Below are positions 42,983 through 54,367 of a DNA stretch of 64,000 nt, piece after piece. Every line of letters begins with the position of its first letter. Within the stretch, counting starts at the first letter, position 1. Below the pieces are notes generated by a model, which worked only from the letters and a program-made list of their open reading frames with translations, did not search any database and was not told where the DNA came from. The position numbers were made by a program, and so were the translations under genes. Location: contig NC_133498.1 of NCBI RefSeq assembly GCF_025370935.1, positions 3,732,495-3,796,494 of the forward strand. Reading direction: 5' to 3'. The stretch comes from Choristoneura fumiferana (taxonomy: Eukaryota > Arthropoda > Insecta > Lepidoptera > Tortricidae).

Positions 42983-43270
42983 GTGGTGGCCTAGTGGTCT
43001 GACCTATGGTCTCTGAAGCAGAGTACTTATAGTGGGTTCAAACCCCGGCTCGCACCTCTGAGTTTTTCGAAATTCATGTGCGAAATTATATTACATTTGA
43101 AATTTATCACGAGCTATTCGTGCAGGTGAGAAAACCTGCACAAACCTGCGAAGCGATTCAATGGTGTGTGTGAAGTTCCCAATCCGCACTGGGCCCGCGT
43201 GGGAACTACTGCCCAAGCCCTCTCATTCTGAGAGAAGGCCTGTGCCCAGCCGTGGGACGTAGATAGTTAT
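42983..43270 (+). mobile_element. Complete tRNA-derived SINE
   Basis: Head with box A-like TGGCCTAGTGG and box B-like GGTTCAAACCC (about 42,990-43,050), then a body through CAATGGTGTGTGTGAAGTTC, CGCACTGGGCCCGCGTGG and TCATTCTGAGAGAAGGCCTG to GTGGGACGTAGATAG. A recognisable lepidopteran SINE type, transcribed by RNA polymerase III when active. The other copies here (24,241-24,462; 47,975-48,098; 50,155-50,345) are truncated. Confidence 0.82.
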
Positions 43271-43644
43271 ATGACCTAAAATAATATTTCTTACTCTCAA
43301 ATTGATCCTAAGAAGTAGAGAGAGACAGACAAATCTATTCGTATTAGAAACAGGCGCGTGCATTTAAGTTATAGCATTAATTTAAATTTGTATTGATTCG
43401 TTTAGCGACCGTCTGTGAATTTTATCAGTTCATAATACGGAACTGGTTATAGTAAAACTGGATTAAGGTAGTTTCTGGTTGTTTTGTTATTGATTTATGA
43501 CTGTTACTAGTCTTTACTAGTAACTGGAAGTGTTAATTTATTTAATCAGGCGTTAAGTACTTAGCGGAGGTCCATATCAATGAACTAAAAGAATTTCTTT
43601 GCTCACCCGCGACCTTATGATAGCTACGTTTATGCAAGATTTTT

Positions 43645-44350
43645 TTTTTATGGTATAGGGGGCAAACGAGCAGGCGGATCGCCTGATGGTAAGCGATTAG
43701 CGTCGCCCATGGACACCTGCAACGCCAGAAGAGTCACAAGTGCGTTGCCGGCCTTTAAGGTAGGAGTACGCTCTTTTCTTGAAAACTTGAAGGTCATAGC
43801 GGTCCGGGAATACCGCAGGCGATAGCTCATTCCAGAGTTTTGCTGTGCGAGGCAGGAAATTTCTGGAAGAACGTACAGTAGAGGACCGCCAACCATCTAA
43901 ATGGTGAGGATGGAAATGTTGTCGCGTAGGTCGGTGGCGAAAGGATGCGGCAGGGATCAACCCGAATAACTCCTCGGAGCACTCCCCGTTGTACATGCGA
44001 TAGAAGATGCACAGTGAAGCTACATCTCTACGCAGCGTCAAAGAGTCAAGTCGATCAGAAACTCGCTGGCAGCCGACTATTCGAGTCGCTCTCCGTTGAA
44101 TGCGGTCCAGAGAGAAGCTGGTACTGGGGAGCCCCTGCCCACAGATGAGAGCAGTATTCCATATGTGGGCGAACCTGCGCCCACATATGGAATGCGTATG
44201 CTGATATGCGTGTTCATGCAGTTCCTCCTCCTCCACACTGTAAGAACACACACAAATCACACAAACACTAATCTATCACCATCACCACACTACACTGACG
44301 CGTTGCGAACTCAACCAGAGCTCATCTTCAGAGCAACGCAACCGTACAAT
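43645..44350 (-). mobile_element. Non-LTR retrotransposon 3' fragment, uninterrupted
   Basis: Minus-strand mirror of 22,308-23,900 without the nested insertion. One frame (43,697-44,260) encodes the C-terminal region of a reverse-transcriptase protein, including DRIQRRATRIVGCQRVSDRL, SLCIFYRMYNGECSEELFGL and TAKLWNELSPAVFPDRYDLQ. The 3' end is CTATACCATAAAAAAAA. Truncated at its 5' end and inactive. Confidence 0.82.
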
Positions 44351-44625
44351 ATGCTACTAAATAGTACATATGTAACGTACCTATACATCTAGTAAATAAT
44401 GCTTTAAAAAAATCTCAGTAAGAGCGACTCTCTGGTTGCGGACTAACTTCGTTAGGCGCTTGGTTTTCCTTCGGGGCGCTCTACGTCTACATAGTTAAAG
44501 CGGAAGAATACAACATTACGTACCTATGTTCATATAATAGACTATAGGCGCATATAGTGTATAGTACCTATAGATCGCTAAAAAATATCATTGTCTTTTA
44601 CTATGTTATCTACGAGTTACAGCCC
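44351..44625. repeat. Array-unit remnant at the end of the right arm
   Basis: 44,351-44,486 is the reverse complement of the unit 3/4 junction (22,307-22,170). It then jumps at CTCTACG/TCTACATAG to the reverse complement of about 20,850-20,718 (AAAGCGGAAGAATACAACAT, ATGTTATCTACGAGTTACAG). The intervening 1.3 kb of the left arm is deleted here. Homology to the left arm ends at about 44,625. Confidence 0.8.
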
Positions 44626-44654
44626 AATTTATTTGATAAACGTGTAAATAAAAA

Positions 44655-45331
44655 CCGGCCAAGAGCGCGTCGGACACGCCCAAAATAGGGTTTCGTATAG
44701 CCATTACGAAAAAATTAAGTATTTTCTAAGGATTTCGTATTTTAAACGGAATCTTCCAAGTTTAGGTATATTTTATACCTTAGGCTGCTATTTACTCATA
44801 AACTACTAATAATTCTCAAGCAAACTTAGCCGTATAGTTTTCCTTGAAAGTTTGATATACTCACTACCATCCTGAATTTTTTATAAATTTTCCACTTCCC
44901 GGTTTAGATTTTAGAGGGGGGGGGGGACGCTCGATTTTAATGAAAATTTGCAGTTTAAAGTTGAATATTTCGCAAACAAATCACTGAATCGAAAAATCAT
45001 CTGAGCAAACCCCTAATGGTTTCAAAAGCCCTATCCAAACGATACCTCACACTATAGTTTCACGTTTGGATACCCTATAGGGTTGGATGAGAAAAAAAAA
45101 CACCCCCACTTTACGTCTATGGGAGGTACCCAAAAAAAGTTTTTTTTATTTTTTTTGGACCATTTTGTCGGCATAGTATATATGTAAATATATAACCGTG
45201 CAAAATTACAGCTTTTTAGCATTGATAGTCCCTGAGCAAAGCCGTGGACGGACGGACAGACAGACAGACAGGCAGACATGGCGAAACTATAAGGGTTCCA
45301 TTTTTGCTATTTTGGCTCCGGAACCCTAAAA
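44655..45331. repeat. Lepidopteran interspersed repeat upstream of P450 gene 1
   Basis: AACCGGCCAAGAGCGCG to GGCTCCGGAACCCTAAAA, with a poly-G tract and a (GACA)n tract. It ends about 90 bp before the P450 start codon, so the core promoter would lie at its edge. Confidence 0.8.
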
Positions 45332-45420
45332 ACAACTGACGTATAGGTACTTAAATAGTTAGGATCGCGTCTGTAGTAATGCAGTTTTGCTGCACTGTGT
45401 ATTTGTCGTCCGACAGAGCC

Positions 45421-47883
45421 ATGTTGACTCACATAGCTATCGTGTGCGTGATCTGCGCACTTTTATACGTCTACGGAACTGGCACCTACGGCTACTGGTC
45501 AAAACGTGGTGTCAAACATGATGCCCCTATCCCATTCTGTGGCAATGCCAGACGCACGTTCATGCGAGAAATAAGCATGTGTGACCTCTTCACTGAAGTC
45601 TACTGGAAGAATCCTGGACAAAGATTCGTAGGTTTTTATTTAGGTAGAAATCCGTCGCTGATATTAAGAGACCCTGAGCTCATCAAAAGCGTAATAGCAG
45701 CAGATGCTAGCTCCTTTTATTCAAGAGGATTCATGCCCTATAAGGAACTCCACGAGCCTTTGTTAAAGAACTTGGTCTTTGCTGACGGTGATCTGTGGAA
45801 GCTGCTGCGACAGACAATGACGCCGGCGTTCACGACTGGCAAGCTGAAGGCGATGTTCCCGCTTATCGTAGAAAAGGCGGAGAAATTGCACGAGATCGTT
45901 GACGAAGCAGCGACCGGTAACGCTGAGGTCGACATGCGCGACATTATGGCCAGATACACCACCGACTCCATCGGCGCCATCGCTTTTGGCATCAACAGCG
46001 AATCCATGAATAACGAGAACTCCCAATTCCGGAAACTCGGTAATCGTATCTTAACTATCACAAAATGGGACGCGACGAGACACTTCTTCAAGTTTATATT
46101 CCCTGAAACGTTTCAAAAGATGTATTTGTTCTGTCCTTTTATAGAAGATAACATTATGCAGCTGATGAGAGGGATATTAAAGCAGAGGAATTACATACCG
46201 TCAGCAAGGAATGACTTCGTAGATCAACTGATGGAGTTGAAGCAGAAGGGAAAGATACAAGTGGAATCCGTGGAGCATAAGAATCCTGATGGTACTCCGA
46301 AGCTGGTTGAGATGGAGATGGATGAGTATATTATGGCTGGGCAGATATTCGTGTTCTTTACGGCCGGGTTCGAGACGTCCTCGTCGGCGAGCAGCTACAC
46401 GTTGCACCAGCTCGCCTTCCACCCGGAGGCACAGCGCAAGTGCCAGCAGGAGATCGACGACGTTCTCAGTCGGTACGACAACAAGCTGTGCTATGAAGCT
46501 GTGTCGGAAATGAAGTATTTGGAGATGTGTCTGAAGTACGTACTTGCAAATATACTCTTTGGCACAAAATTTGGCCCACTACGTACAAAATGACCTTACT
46601 GCATACATTTGAGGGCTAGATTTTTGCCGCTCAGTATGTTTTGTTACGCTTTAAGTCTGAAAGTTGAATCGAACTCGGGGATTCTAGTCTGTGTTCGTTC
46701 GTTTGTACGTTCCATGACGAATACATATTGATCATCTCTCTTGACTTGTCACTCACTCACTCTATAATAATTAATAATAAGTATTCTCCAGTAGGCTGAA
46801 TATTATGTCTGCGAAATGTTCGTCTAGGACCTAACTCTATTTTATTTACAAGAGGGCTAGATTTTTGCCGCTCAGTATATTTTGTTACTAGCTTTAAGTC
46901 TGAAAGTTGAATCGAACTCGGGGATTCTAGTCTGTGTTCGTTCGTTTGTACGTTCTATGACGAATACATAATTGACTCTTGACTACTCACTCGTCACGTC
47001 TAAGTAGTATTCATTATGCAGTAGGTTTTGCTGAATATTATGTCTGCGAAATGTTCGTCTAGGACCTAGACCAGACCACCAGAGCTCTATTTTATTTACA
47101 AAGTCGTTTTAAAGTCTACCAATAATTTCGTAATTTTAAGAAAAGTTATCATCGCCAACGCCAAGATTATGACAAAATAATATGAAAATTTCTATTTTGC
47201 AACTTAAATTAAATTAAGTTCAACATAAAATGCTCAAACAATATTTAAAAAAAATCCAAATAATAATTTTTACTTATAGCAAACTGCGTAGGTACAAAGT
47301 TTCATTAAAACTGATCCAGTTATTTTTTGCATAAAATAACGAACATCCCATCATCCATCCTTACAAATTAAGTAATATTTTTCTAAGGATTTCGTATTTT
47401 ATACGGAATCTTCCAAGTTTAGGTATATTTTATACCTTAGGCTGCTATTTAAGAGTAAAACTAGGTACTAATAATTCTCAAGCAAAGTTAGCCGTTATAG
47501 TTTTCTTTGAAAGTTTGATATACTTACTTACGTCCTGAATTTTTTCAAATTTTTCCACCCACCGGTTTAGATATTAGAGGGGGGGGGGCGCTCGATTTTA
47601 ATGGAAATTTGCACTTTAAAGTTGAATATTTCGCAAAAAAATCAATGAATCGAAAAATCGTCTTTGTAAACCCCTATGGTTTTAAAATACCTATCCAACG
47701 ATACTCCACACTATAGGGTTGGATGAGAGAAACAAAATCACCCCCACTTTACGTCTATGGGAGACACCCTAAACATTTTTTTTTAAATTTTATGTCGTAC
47801 CAATTTGTCGGCATAGTTTACATAATATATCCGTGCAAAATTACAGCTTTCTAGCATATAGTCCCTGAGCAAAGTCGCGGACG

Positions 47884-47915
<32 letters not shown>

Positions 47916-50900
47916 TGGCGAAACTATAAGGGTTCCGTTTTTGCCATTGAGCTATAAGGAAAACTCGTAAGGAAGTTTGCACACTGCTGCAAATTAATTC
48001 AATGGTGCGTGTTAAGTTCCAATCCGCACTGGGCCCGTGTGGGATACACGACCCAAGCCCTTTCATTCTGAAAGGAGGCCTGTGCCTCACAGTGGAACTA
48101 TCCGTTTGTCTGTCTGTCCGTCTGTCACAGCCAATTTGTTCCGAAACTATGTATACTATGCAGACAATTTAATACTTTTCATCACACTTGCTCGTAAACA
48201 GTGTCGTAACAGGCAGTCTACCTTGGTTGCAACCCCCCAAATAAAACCCTCGACCTTAATGTGCTTGTCATGAAACCCGTGGTCGGTAAATGAGTCATTG
48301 CCCGTACTAATTTTCTTGTCATGAAGCCCAAGGTCGGTAAATGAGTCAGTGCCCGTACTGATGGTGCTGCGCGCGCTGCTGCAGGACCACATGCACACGC
48401 ACGCTGCGGGAGGGGGAGGGGGAGGGCGGCGCTGCCGAGAGCGCAGCGTAAGGTATCGCCAATATTTGGAACAATTAAATAAATAAATAAATACCTCGGG
48501 ACAACTCACACCAATTGACCTAGTCCCAAAGTAAGCTTAGCAAAGCTTGTGTTATGGGTACTAAGCAATGGATAAATATAATTATATAGATAGATGCATA
48601 CTTAAATACATATTAAACACCCAAGACCCGAGAACAAACATTCGTATTTTTCATACAAATATCTGCCCCGACACGGGTATCGAACCCGGGACCTCAAGCT
48701 TCGTAGTTAGGTTCTCTAACCACTAGGCCATCTGGTCGTCAATGGTATATTGTTTTTCTTTTAGAAGTATAAAAATTTACTCGCAAATGTGATGAAAAAC
48801 ATTGTATGTCGCACGGACGGTACTAGAATTACGAACATCGGGCTTCTAATAGACTCTCGTTCGTAATTCCTTATATACCGCCCTTAAGACACAATGTACT
48901 ATTATGTAGCACTTATTTTATCATTGTCATATTGACGATTGCATTGTCACGAGTAAAAAAAACGTGGTGGTTATTTAAATAATTACGGTTATAAAGTGTT
49001 CTTTAGTGAAACGATGAGTCGTGAGAAAACATTAAATTATACAGTTTAAATGTAATGCAATCGTGCGCTCGTTCACTACCTTCTTTGCAATAAGTACCTA
49101 TCTACGTTACATTATATAGCTGTGTGTGTACTAAGTACCTATGCGTGTATGTCGGTGGAGCGAATAATTAAAACATATGTAGATCGTAGATACTCGTCAA
49201 ACTGAACGACATTAAATAATTTATTGAATCTGGCGTTACTTTGCGGAGGTCCATATCAATGAACTAAAAGAATTTCCTTGCTCACCCGCGACCTTCAAGC
49301 TTCTGCTGTTTAAGCTCGCGGGTGAGCAAGGAAATTCTTTTAGTTCATTGAACGACATTAGTTCAGCAAGTTTAAAAAATAATGGAGTCTTTATACGAGT
49401 ATCATCCTAGAGCCCAATTGACTTCGCCTATCATGCTACGAGTTGTACAGTCAAGGGCAAAGATATCGACACGGCCAAAGTTACAAAAATATGTATACAC
49501 GACTTTATGCACTGAACATTAAGGCCGTGTATACATATTTTTGCAACTTTGCCCTTGACTGTACTATTACTTATTCTGTGCTACGAGTACAAACATCAAA
49601 ACTACAGCCGTAAATAATTCGGGGTTCCTTTTTTTTGTTTTCTTTCAATCTCTGTTGAATATCGGAATGATATAGAATAGAGCTCCTGGACTACTGCATA
49701 TCAACAAATAGTAAAAACAACATACAAACAGACAGATAGTAGACAGATAGTAGAATATTTTCACGTAGCTTTATTTTTTTAATTCAAAATAAGGTAATTG
49801 TGACTTCTTACTCAGAATCACAGGCACTAGGCACTAGGCCCTAGGTAGGCTAGGGATTTTGATGAAGATAAAACGTCCCCAATTTTCCATATGTATAAAC
49901 TGTATAAAAAAAGTCTCAACTGACAAAATTATTTTCTTCGTCCAAATCAATAATGCCAATTTTGAGTAAGAACAATCCAAAGTTACCTAATTCTGAAAAA
50001 ATAATATTTAAAGCTACATTAAGAGATAGGTAATGCCCAGTAACAGGGTTCCGTTTCTCATCCTTCGGGCACAGTATACAAAAAGTACAGTCAACAAAAA
50101 AAGCTTTTTTATTGAAAATTATTTTTTTACCAAAAACTTATTTTGTTTACATTTCAAATTTACCACGAGCTTTACGGTGAAGGAAAACATCGTGAGGAAA
50201 CTTGCACAAACCTGCGAAGCAATTCAATGGTGTGTGTGAAGTTCCCAATCCGCACTGGGGCCGCGTGGGAACTACTGCCCAAGCCCTCTCATTCTGAGGG
50301 GAGGCCTGTGCCCTGCAGTGGGACGTATATAGGCTGGGATGATTTTGTTGAACCCCATTGCTTTCTTCCTTGATCTTGCTACTATTGAGTTTTGATTCCT
50401 AACTCGCTTCTTTACCTTTCCAGAGAAAGCTTGCGTCTGTTCCCATCCGTGGGCTGGCTGAAGCGTCGCTGTGAGCGCCCGTATCTAATCCCCGGGACCA
50501 GCATCACTATCGATCCCAAAGTTAACATAATAGTCCCGGTGAGCGGTTTGCACCGCGACCCGCTGTACTGGGACGAGCCGGACCGGTTCATCCCGGAACG
50601 GTTCGAGAACGGGCCGCGGCACAAGTTCGTCTATCTGCCGTTCGGGGAAGGACCCAGAGCGTGCATTGGTGAGTGTACTTCTTTGAATTGAAGACTAATG
50701 GCACAGACATAAAACTTTCGTATTACCGTGCATTATGACCGTATATATTATTATGATTGAAGTGGCAAAGGCCACGCCAGGCCATATAGTACGGAGGACA
50801 GATGGCCGTTCCAGCCAAAAAGTTTTCGAATGGAGACCACGGGTTGGCAAGAGCAGCGTAGGACCACCAAAGAGATGGATGGATGACCTGGTTAAAGCCG

Positions 50901-52533
50901 CGGGTTCACGGTGGACGCAGGCCGTTTTCAAACGAAGCAACTGGGGGGTAAAGGGGAGGCCTACGAGTATGTCCTGTCCAACGAATGAATGTTCTAGGCT
51001 GATATGATGATATGGATTCATCACCAGGTGAAGATGGAATCCCATATTCTTTCTTGTCAAACCTTGATGACAATAGTCTTACTTACTATTTCTCACTGAT
51101 CAATATAATAATGCTAACGGGGATTGTTCCTCGGACTTGGAGAACACGAATTTTAATCTTATTAATACTGAAATCAAACAAACCTAAATCAGATCCGTCT
51201 TCCTACAGAGCCATAGCGTTGTCATCTGTTTTAGCAAAAATAGCTGAACATATGGTTAAAAATCGCTTAGAATGGTTTCTAGAACATAATAAGTTGTTAT
51301 CAGAAAGTCAATTTGGGTTCAGGAAAGGTAAATGCACCTAAGATATGTATGCATAGGAAAAAATCGTGTCTAGATTCCTGTCCAGCGGTGGTGTAGGGGT
51401 TATAGCACGCAGCACGGATTGCTGAGGACCTGGGTCCGATTCCCAGCGCTGGTCTCTTTTTCTGGTTTTTCTGTGCATCCATGTCTCAGTTTGTATTTTC
51501 GATATGATTTCACGGGATACCCGTAAAAGTAACAAATTTGGAGTTGAAATAAAAAATACAAAAAGACTCCAAAAAACCAATCATACTTTTCTCTCAACTC
51601 CAATCAATTCCAGTTCCCGTTCTCACCTCCATTATTTGTTTTTTGTATCTTAATACCAGTAATATTTATACCATATTAGCATCATTCATAGAAAAAAATT
51701 ATATCAAATTATAATTTTATTTCGTATATATACTCCTACACGTTAACTCCAATCCTTTTTGATCCTAAATTTTATCCGTAATCCTATTACCGTCCTATCA
51801 TATTATATTATAACAACTGTTTCCCTAACTTTGTCATTGGCTAATGTCCTCGTAGCAATAAAAAAAAAAGTATTGTCAAGAAATTATTGATACTAAGGAC
51901 GAGATCATAAAACATAAACTGCATAAAACATCCAAAACTTCTTGACGTCAGGAAAACGTCACGAAATCTTAAAAAATCGTAATTTTGTAACTCTATCTAC
52001 TCGTATTTAGGTACTTACAACTTTCTATTGGATCCAACAACAAAGATTAACTGACTTTTTATCACCTTTACCACAAGTTTTTGTATATATTAAAACACAA
52101 TATAACTTATTTTTTACGTTGAAATAGCGTCAGGAAATATATATACTCGTATATATTTTTTTATCAGTGGACAACTGAAAATGGACAACTTTTTGAGAAA
52201 TATTCATATATGTATGTATGTAAACTCTTTATTGCACATAAAAATAAAATAAAAATAAATACAAATAGAAAATAGAGAGAACATGGAGGAAGGAGGAGGT
52301 GGGGAGGAGGAGGAGGGTTTGTTGATGATGATGTTGAATATAACGCAATGGTTTGTGGCACAGGCGAGCGTCTCGGGCGCATGCAGTCGCTGGCGGGGCT
52401 GGCGGCGCTGCTGCGGAGGTTCAGCGTGGCGCCCGCGCCGCGCTCGCGCCGGGAGCCCCCCCGGGACCCCACCGGCGTCATCCTGCAGCGCATCCTTGGC
52501 GGCATCCCCTTACGAGTGCGGAGGAGGAACTAG
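45421..52533 (+). CDS. Cytochrome P450 (clan 3, CYP6-like), gene 1, three exons
   Basis: Exons 45,421-46,535, 50,424-50,668 and 52,364-52,533, with GT-AG introns in phases 2 and 1, give 509 residues. A microsomal haem monooxygenase anchored in the ER by residues 2-18 (LTHIAIVCVICALLYVY). Landmarks: helix C DLWKLLRQ near 124-131; helix I AGFETS near 315; ExxR as ESLR at 373-376, formed across intron 1; PDRFIPERF; haem loop FGEGPRACIG with Cys452, continuing into ERLG across intron 2. The C-terminus is arginine-rich (LRVRRRN). An ATG 14 codons earlier (45,379) would precede the hydrophobic anchor with polar residues, so 45,421 is preferred. The introns (3.9 and 1.7 kb) are full of repeats. The family resembles CYP6-type genes; subfamily, substrate and reductase use are not shown by sequence, though plant-toxin or hormone metabolism is common in such genes. 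Confidence 0.9.
46607..47100 (+). repeat. Tandem duplicate of about 250 bp in P450 intron 1
   Basis: GAGGGCTAGATTTTTGCCGC, TTGAATCGAACTCGGGGATT and TCTGCGAAATGTTCGTCTAG each occur twice, about 245 bp apart. The word TTTTTGCCGCTCAGTATATT also appears near the proteases (28,728; 35,107; 38,756 inverted), linking it to a dispersed repeat. Confidence 0.78.
47370..47948. repeat. Interspersed repeat, truncated copy in intron 1
   Basis: Lacks the AACCGGCC start but has the ATTTCGTATTTTATACGGAA, poly-G, (GACA)n and GGGTTCCGTTTTTGCCATT parts of the family at 26,265-26,960. Confidence 0.72.
47975..48098 (+). mobile_element. SINE tail fragment in intron 1
   Basis: CAATGGTGCGTGTTAAGTTC, CGCACTGGGCCCGTGTGG and TTCATTCTGAAAGGAGGCCT match the body of the SINE at 42,983-43,270; the head is absent. 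Confidence 0.65.
48160..48880 (+). repeat. Second copy of the exon-carrying repeat, split by a SINE
   Basis: Matches 30,536-31,020, with CATCACACTTGCTCGTAAAC at the start and GGGCTTCTAATAGACTCTCG at the end. The GC-rich exon-like segment (about 48,356-48,425) is shortened and no longer keeps the reading frame of the other copy. Interrupted by the SINE at 48,475-48,740. Confidence 0.6.
48475..48740 (-). mobile_element. tRNA-derived SINE in intron 1
   Basis: On the minus strand the head reads TGGCCTAGTGGTTAGAGAAC ... GGTCCCGGGTTCGATACCCG (box A- and box B-like words), followed by a body ending in AT-rich TTTATTTATTTA. It interrupts the repeat, whose uninterrupted version at 30,860-30,895 gives the pre-insertion sequence. 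Remnants of the body recur at 1,434-1,550 and 8,773-8,890. Confidence 0.78.
49258..49350. repeat. Perfect 34-bp-arm hairpin in intron 1
   Basis: CAATGAACTAAAAGAATTTC ... CTCACCCGCGA pairs exactly with the complement at about 49,316-49,350 around a 24-base loop. One arm also occurs singly near 23,930-23,985 and 43,562-43,612, so it is probably a MITE terminus. Confidence 0.8.
49446..49563. mobile_element. 118 bp MITE (TACAGTCAAGGGCAAA)
   Basis: TACAGTCAAGGGCAAAG and CTTTGCCCTTGACTGTA terminate it, with GGCCAAAGTTACAAAAATAT and a near-complement inside. The TA ends resemble Tc1/mariner-derived MITEs. Located in intron 1. Confidence 0.75.
50155..50345 (+). mobile_element. SINE body in intron 1 next to exon 2
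   Basis: CGAGCTTTACGGTGAAGGAA to GTGGGACGTATATAGGCTGG: same SINE type as 42,983-43,270 but without the tRNA-like head. It ends about 80 bp before exon 2. Confidence 0.72.
50735..51010 (+). mobile_element. RTE-type retrotransposon 3' fragment in intron 2
   Basis: Open frame with GHIVRRTDGR, PKRWMDDLVKAAGSRW and TQAVFKRSNW, the C-terminal end typical of RTE-like reverse-transcriptase proteins, followed by a short (GATAT/ATG)n tail. Strongly truncated. Confidence 0.72.
51012..51341 (+). mobile_element. Reverse-transcriptase N-terminal fragment in intron 2
   Basis: Frame with SPGEDGIPYSFL, GIVPRTWRTR, DPSSYRAIALSSVLAKIAEH and QFGFRKG: the first reverse-transcriptase blocks of a Jockey- or CR1-like element. 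Cut at both ends, the right one by a SINE. Confidence 0.78.
51342..51545 (+). mobile_element. tRNA-like SINE in intron 2
   Basis: GTGGTGTAGGGGTTATAGCA ... GACCTGGGTCCGATTCCCAG, then CTTTTTCTGGTTTTTCTGTG and CATGTCTCAGTTTGTATTTT. Same head family as 39,100-39,215 but with a different tail. Confidence 0.6.
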
Positions 52534-52699
52534 CTGACCTAATCTTTATGGAGCATCCATGGAAAACAACTCTAGGCTTAGTTTCAGTCGCTAGGGCCCT
52601 AACTCGGGGTACGGAACTCTCTCGTAGTTATGTTAAATTCTAAAATCCGCTGAGTGGAGACCATTTCGGCTTCACATCATTATTTGTTTGTTCTTGTAT

Positions 52700-52793
52700 T
52701 CTTTATAATTTTTTAAATGTGTTTTCTCTTTTTTTTTGTCATGATGTGTTGGCTGAATAAACATATTTCTATTCTATTCTATTCTATTCTAAA
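52700..52793 (+). repeat. (TTCTA)n-tailed retroelement end after P450 gene 1
   Basis: GGCTGAATAAACATATTTC followed by five TTCTA repeats. The AATAAA could serve the P450 transcript, whose stop is 220 bp upstream, but the pentamer tail is typical of a non-LTR 3' end. Confidence 0.5.
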
Positions 52794-52839
52794 ATGTGAT
52801 TATCATCACAATAAGATAGACTGATATTCCAATTTAATA

Positions 52840-53080
52840 TTATATGCTTGCAAACGAGCAAGTGGGTCTCCTGATACAGACACCAGGGGTATTGCAGATG
52901 CGTTGCCAACCTATAGGTTTTAGATGGGATACCTCAAGTGCCAGTAATTTCACCGGCTGTCTTACTCTCCACGCCGAAACACAACACTGCAAGCACGGCT
53001 GCTTCACGGCAGGATTAGCGAGTAAGATGACTAAAGATGAGTATGAAGACTGTCTAAAATTGCCTAAATAAAGGATAACC
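52840..53080. repeat. Interspersed repeat (CAAACGAGCAAGTGGGTCTC type)
   Basis: Starts GCAAACGAGCAAGTGGGTCT and runs through CAGGGGTATTGCAGATGCGT and TTACTCTCCACGCCGAAACA to GGATTAGCGAGTAAGATGAC. A common lepidopteran repeat by recollection. The overlapping 75-codon open frame is incidental. Confidence 0.5.
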
Positions 53081-53868
53081 ATTTCCTCACTGCATATATT
53101 TATTTATTTATCAAGAATCCTTACCTAATTTACAGATTCCCAATACATTACGCAAGTTATGGAAAGACTACAATGTACTTAGTTACATTTAATAACAATA
53201 TTATATACATAGTTATATTATAACCTACCTCTTGCTATGATTATACAACTAATACATTTGCACTTAAAGTTTACAAGATTCACAAACTAGCAACAATACT
53301 TACTTACTTATAATGTGATGCAAAAATTACGCTTTCTGACCTTTTTGCTAAATCTGCCCGTGTTGACGCCCCGCGCACGGGTTTGGATCTCTACTTAAAC
53401 CAGGGATTCTTAAAATTGGGTCCACGGAACATAATCTTGACAACACTTTGTTAAGACAGTTGTTTTAAAGATGTAAATAAAACGTTGGCTGACTTGAAAC
53501 CTCTTTAGTCTGAAATGACGAGGAGAAAAACTATACGTAAATCCATAATTCCCGCGGGAACAATTGAGGCCACTGTCCTTTAGTATACAGGCATGGAATA
53601 AATAACACCATCACCACCAGCAGATGTTCCTGCGCTCCAACTTCTGGCCGGAGGGTGTGGTGTTCCGTAGTTTTAGGGTAGCGACGAAGACGACATTCAA
53701 AAATCCCTAACTGTTGATAGTTTTTTTAATGTATTTTATGTCTTTTTGTTTGTATTATTTTGAATTTTACTGCGCATTGGTGTTTAACTGTAACGCTGTA
53801 ATTTTTTGTTGAAATAAATGAATAAATCATTGACGAGCAAGTGTGATGAAAATAAATATTTCTTTCTT
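53081..53868. other. Unassigned intergenic DNA
   Basis: AT-rich with no supported gene. GGGAACAATTGAGGCCACTG and ATAAATAACACCATCACC are the only unusual words. At 53,624-53,665 AGATGTTCCTGCGCTCCAAC and TTCTGGCCGGAGGGTGTGG have coding-like composition but no long frame. Confidence 0.4.
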
Positions 53869-54193
53869 ATACCGGGTGGGCCCAGTAACAGGAACAAAAA
53901 ATTAAACCACACAAGTCACACAACTTAGTTGTAAAACTTTTGAAAATAACTTTTATTGTGATTTTTATTATAGTTTAAAATTTGATTGGACAAGCAATGT
54001 ATTGCTAAATCCGTCATTTTGTTACGTGACAGGCGATGTCATTTTAGGCTATTGGATGCCGTAAATTGAAAATAGCATTCAACTTGTTTGGAATAAACAT
54101 AATGATAATATTATTCAATTTTTGAAAGTTTCATAATTAAAGTAGCAGAATCTGGGTTTAATTTTTTGCTCCTGTTACAGGGCCTTCGCGGTA
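53869..54193. mobile_element. 325 bp MITE (CAGTAACAGGAACAAAAAAT)
   Basis: CCCAGTAACAGGAACAAAAA and TTTTTTGCTCCTGTTACAGG are inverted complements near the ends, and an ATTAAAC/GTTTAAT pair lies inside. Related to the GTAATACGAGCAAAAAATTA elements at 27,822 and elsewhere. Confidence 0.65.
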
Positions 54194-54367
54194 TTACTTG
54201 TACTGTACCACATTTTAAACTACTGTAATAGTGGTTTCATTTTTTATCTCGAGTCAATGAGGGTTTCTATGATAAGATACGAGTGGTTGACACTAGTAAT
54301 AAAGTGGGTAGTAGTGCGAGGTCGTTTGGCAACTTTGACTTTTGCGTCACGTTTGTGATTGGTTAAA

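Larger units (their letters stand above)
36936..44625. repeat. Right arm of the large inverted duplication
   Basis: Reverse-complement copy of the left side. 36,936 to about 42,265 mirrors unit B back to about 31,195. 42,265-42,425 is a MITE whose partial copy is at 31,058-31,193. Then 42,430-44,485 mirrors about 24,710-22,150 without the nested element of 22,577-23,457. Finally 44,488-44,625 mirrors 20,850-20,718, skipping about 1.3 kb. The inner 260 bp looks identical between arms; further out there are scattered substitutions, indels and element differences. The arm therefore corresponds to an arrangement without the A/B tandem duplication. Confidence 0.92.

Noticed and set aside
42983..43060. 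Possible tRNA gene
   Set aside because: It is the head of a complete SINE whose body follows directly; truncated copies occur elsewhere in the window.
48156..48509. 117-codon minus-strand open frame with a Pro run
   Set aside because: Runs through the repeat and its GGGAGG tract; the related copy at 30,500-30,840 is in a different frame arrangement.
52283..52537. 84-codon Glu-rich open frame over the last exon of P450 gene 1
   Set aside because: Out of frame with the P450 last exon, whose splice acceptor, frame and homology to the other two genes are clear.
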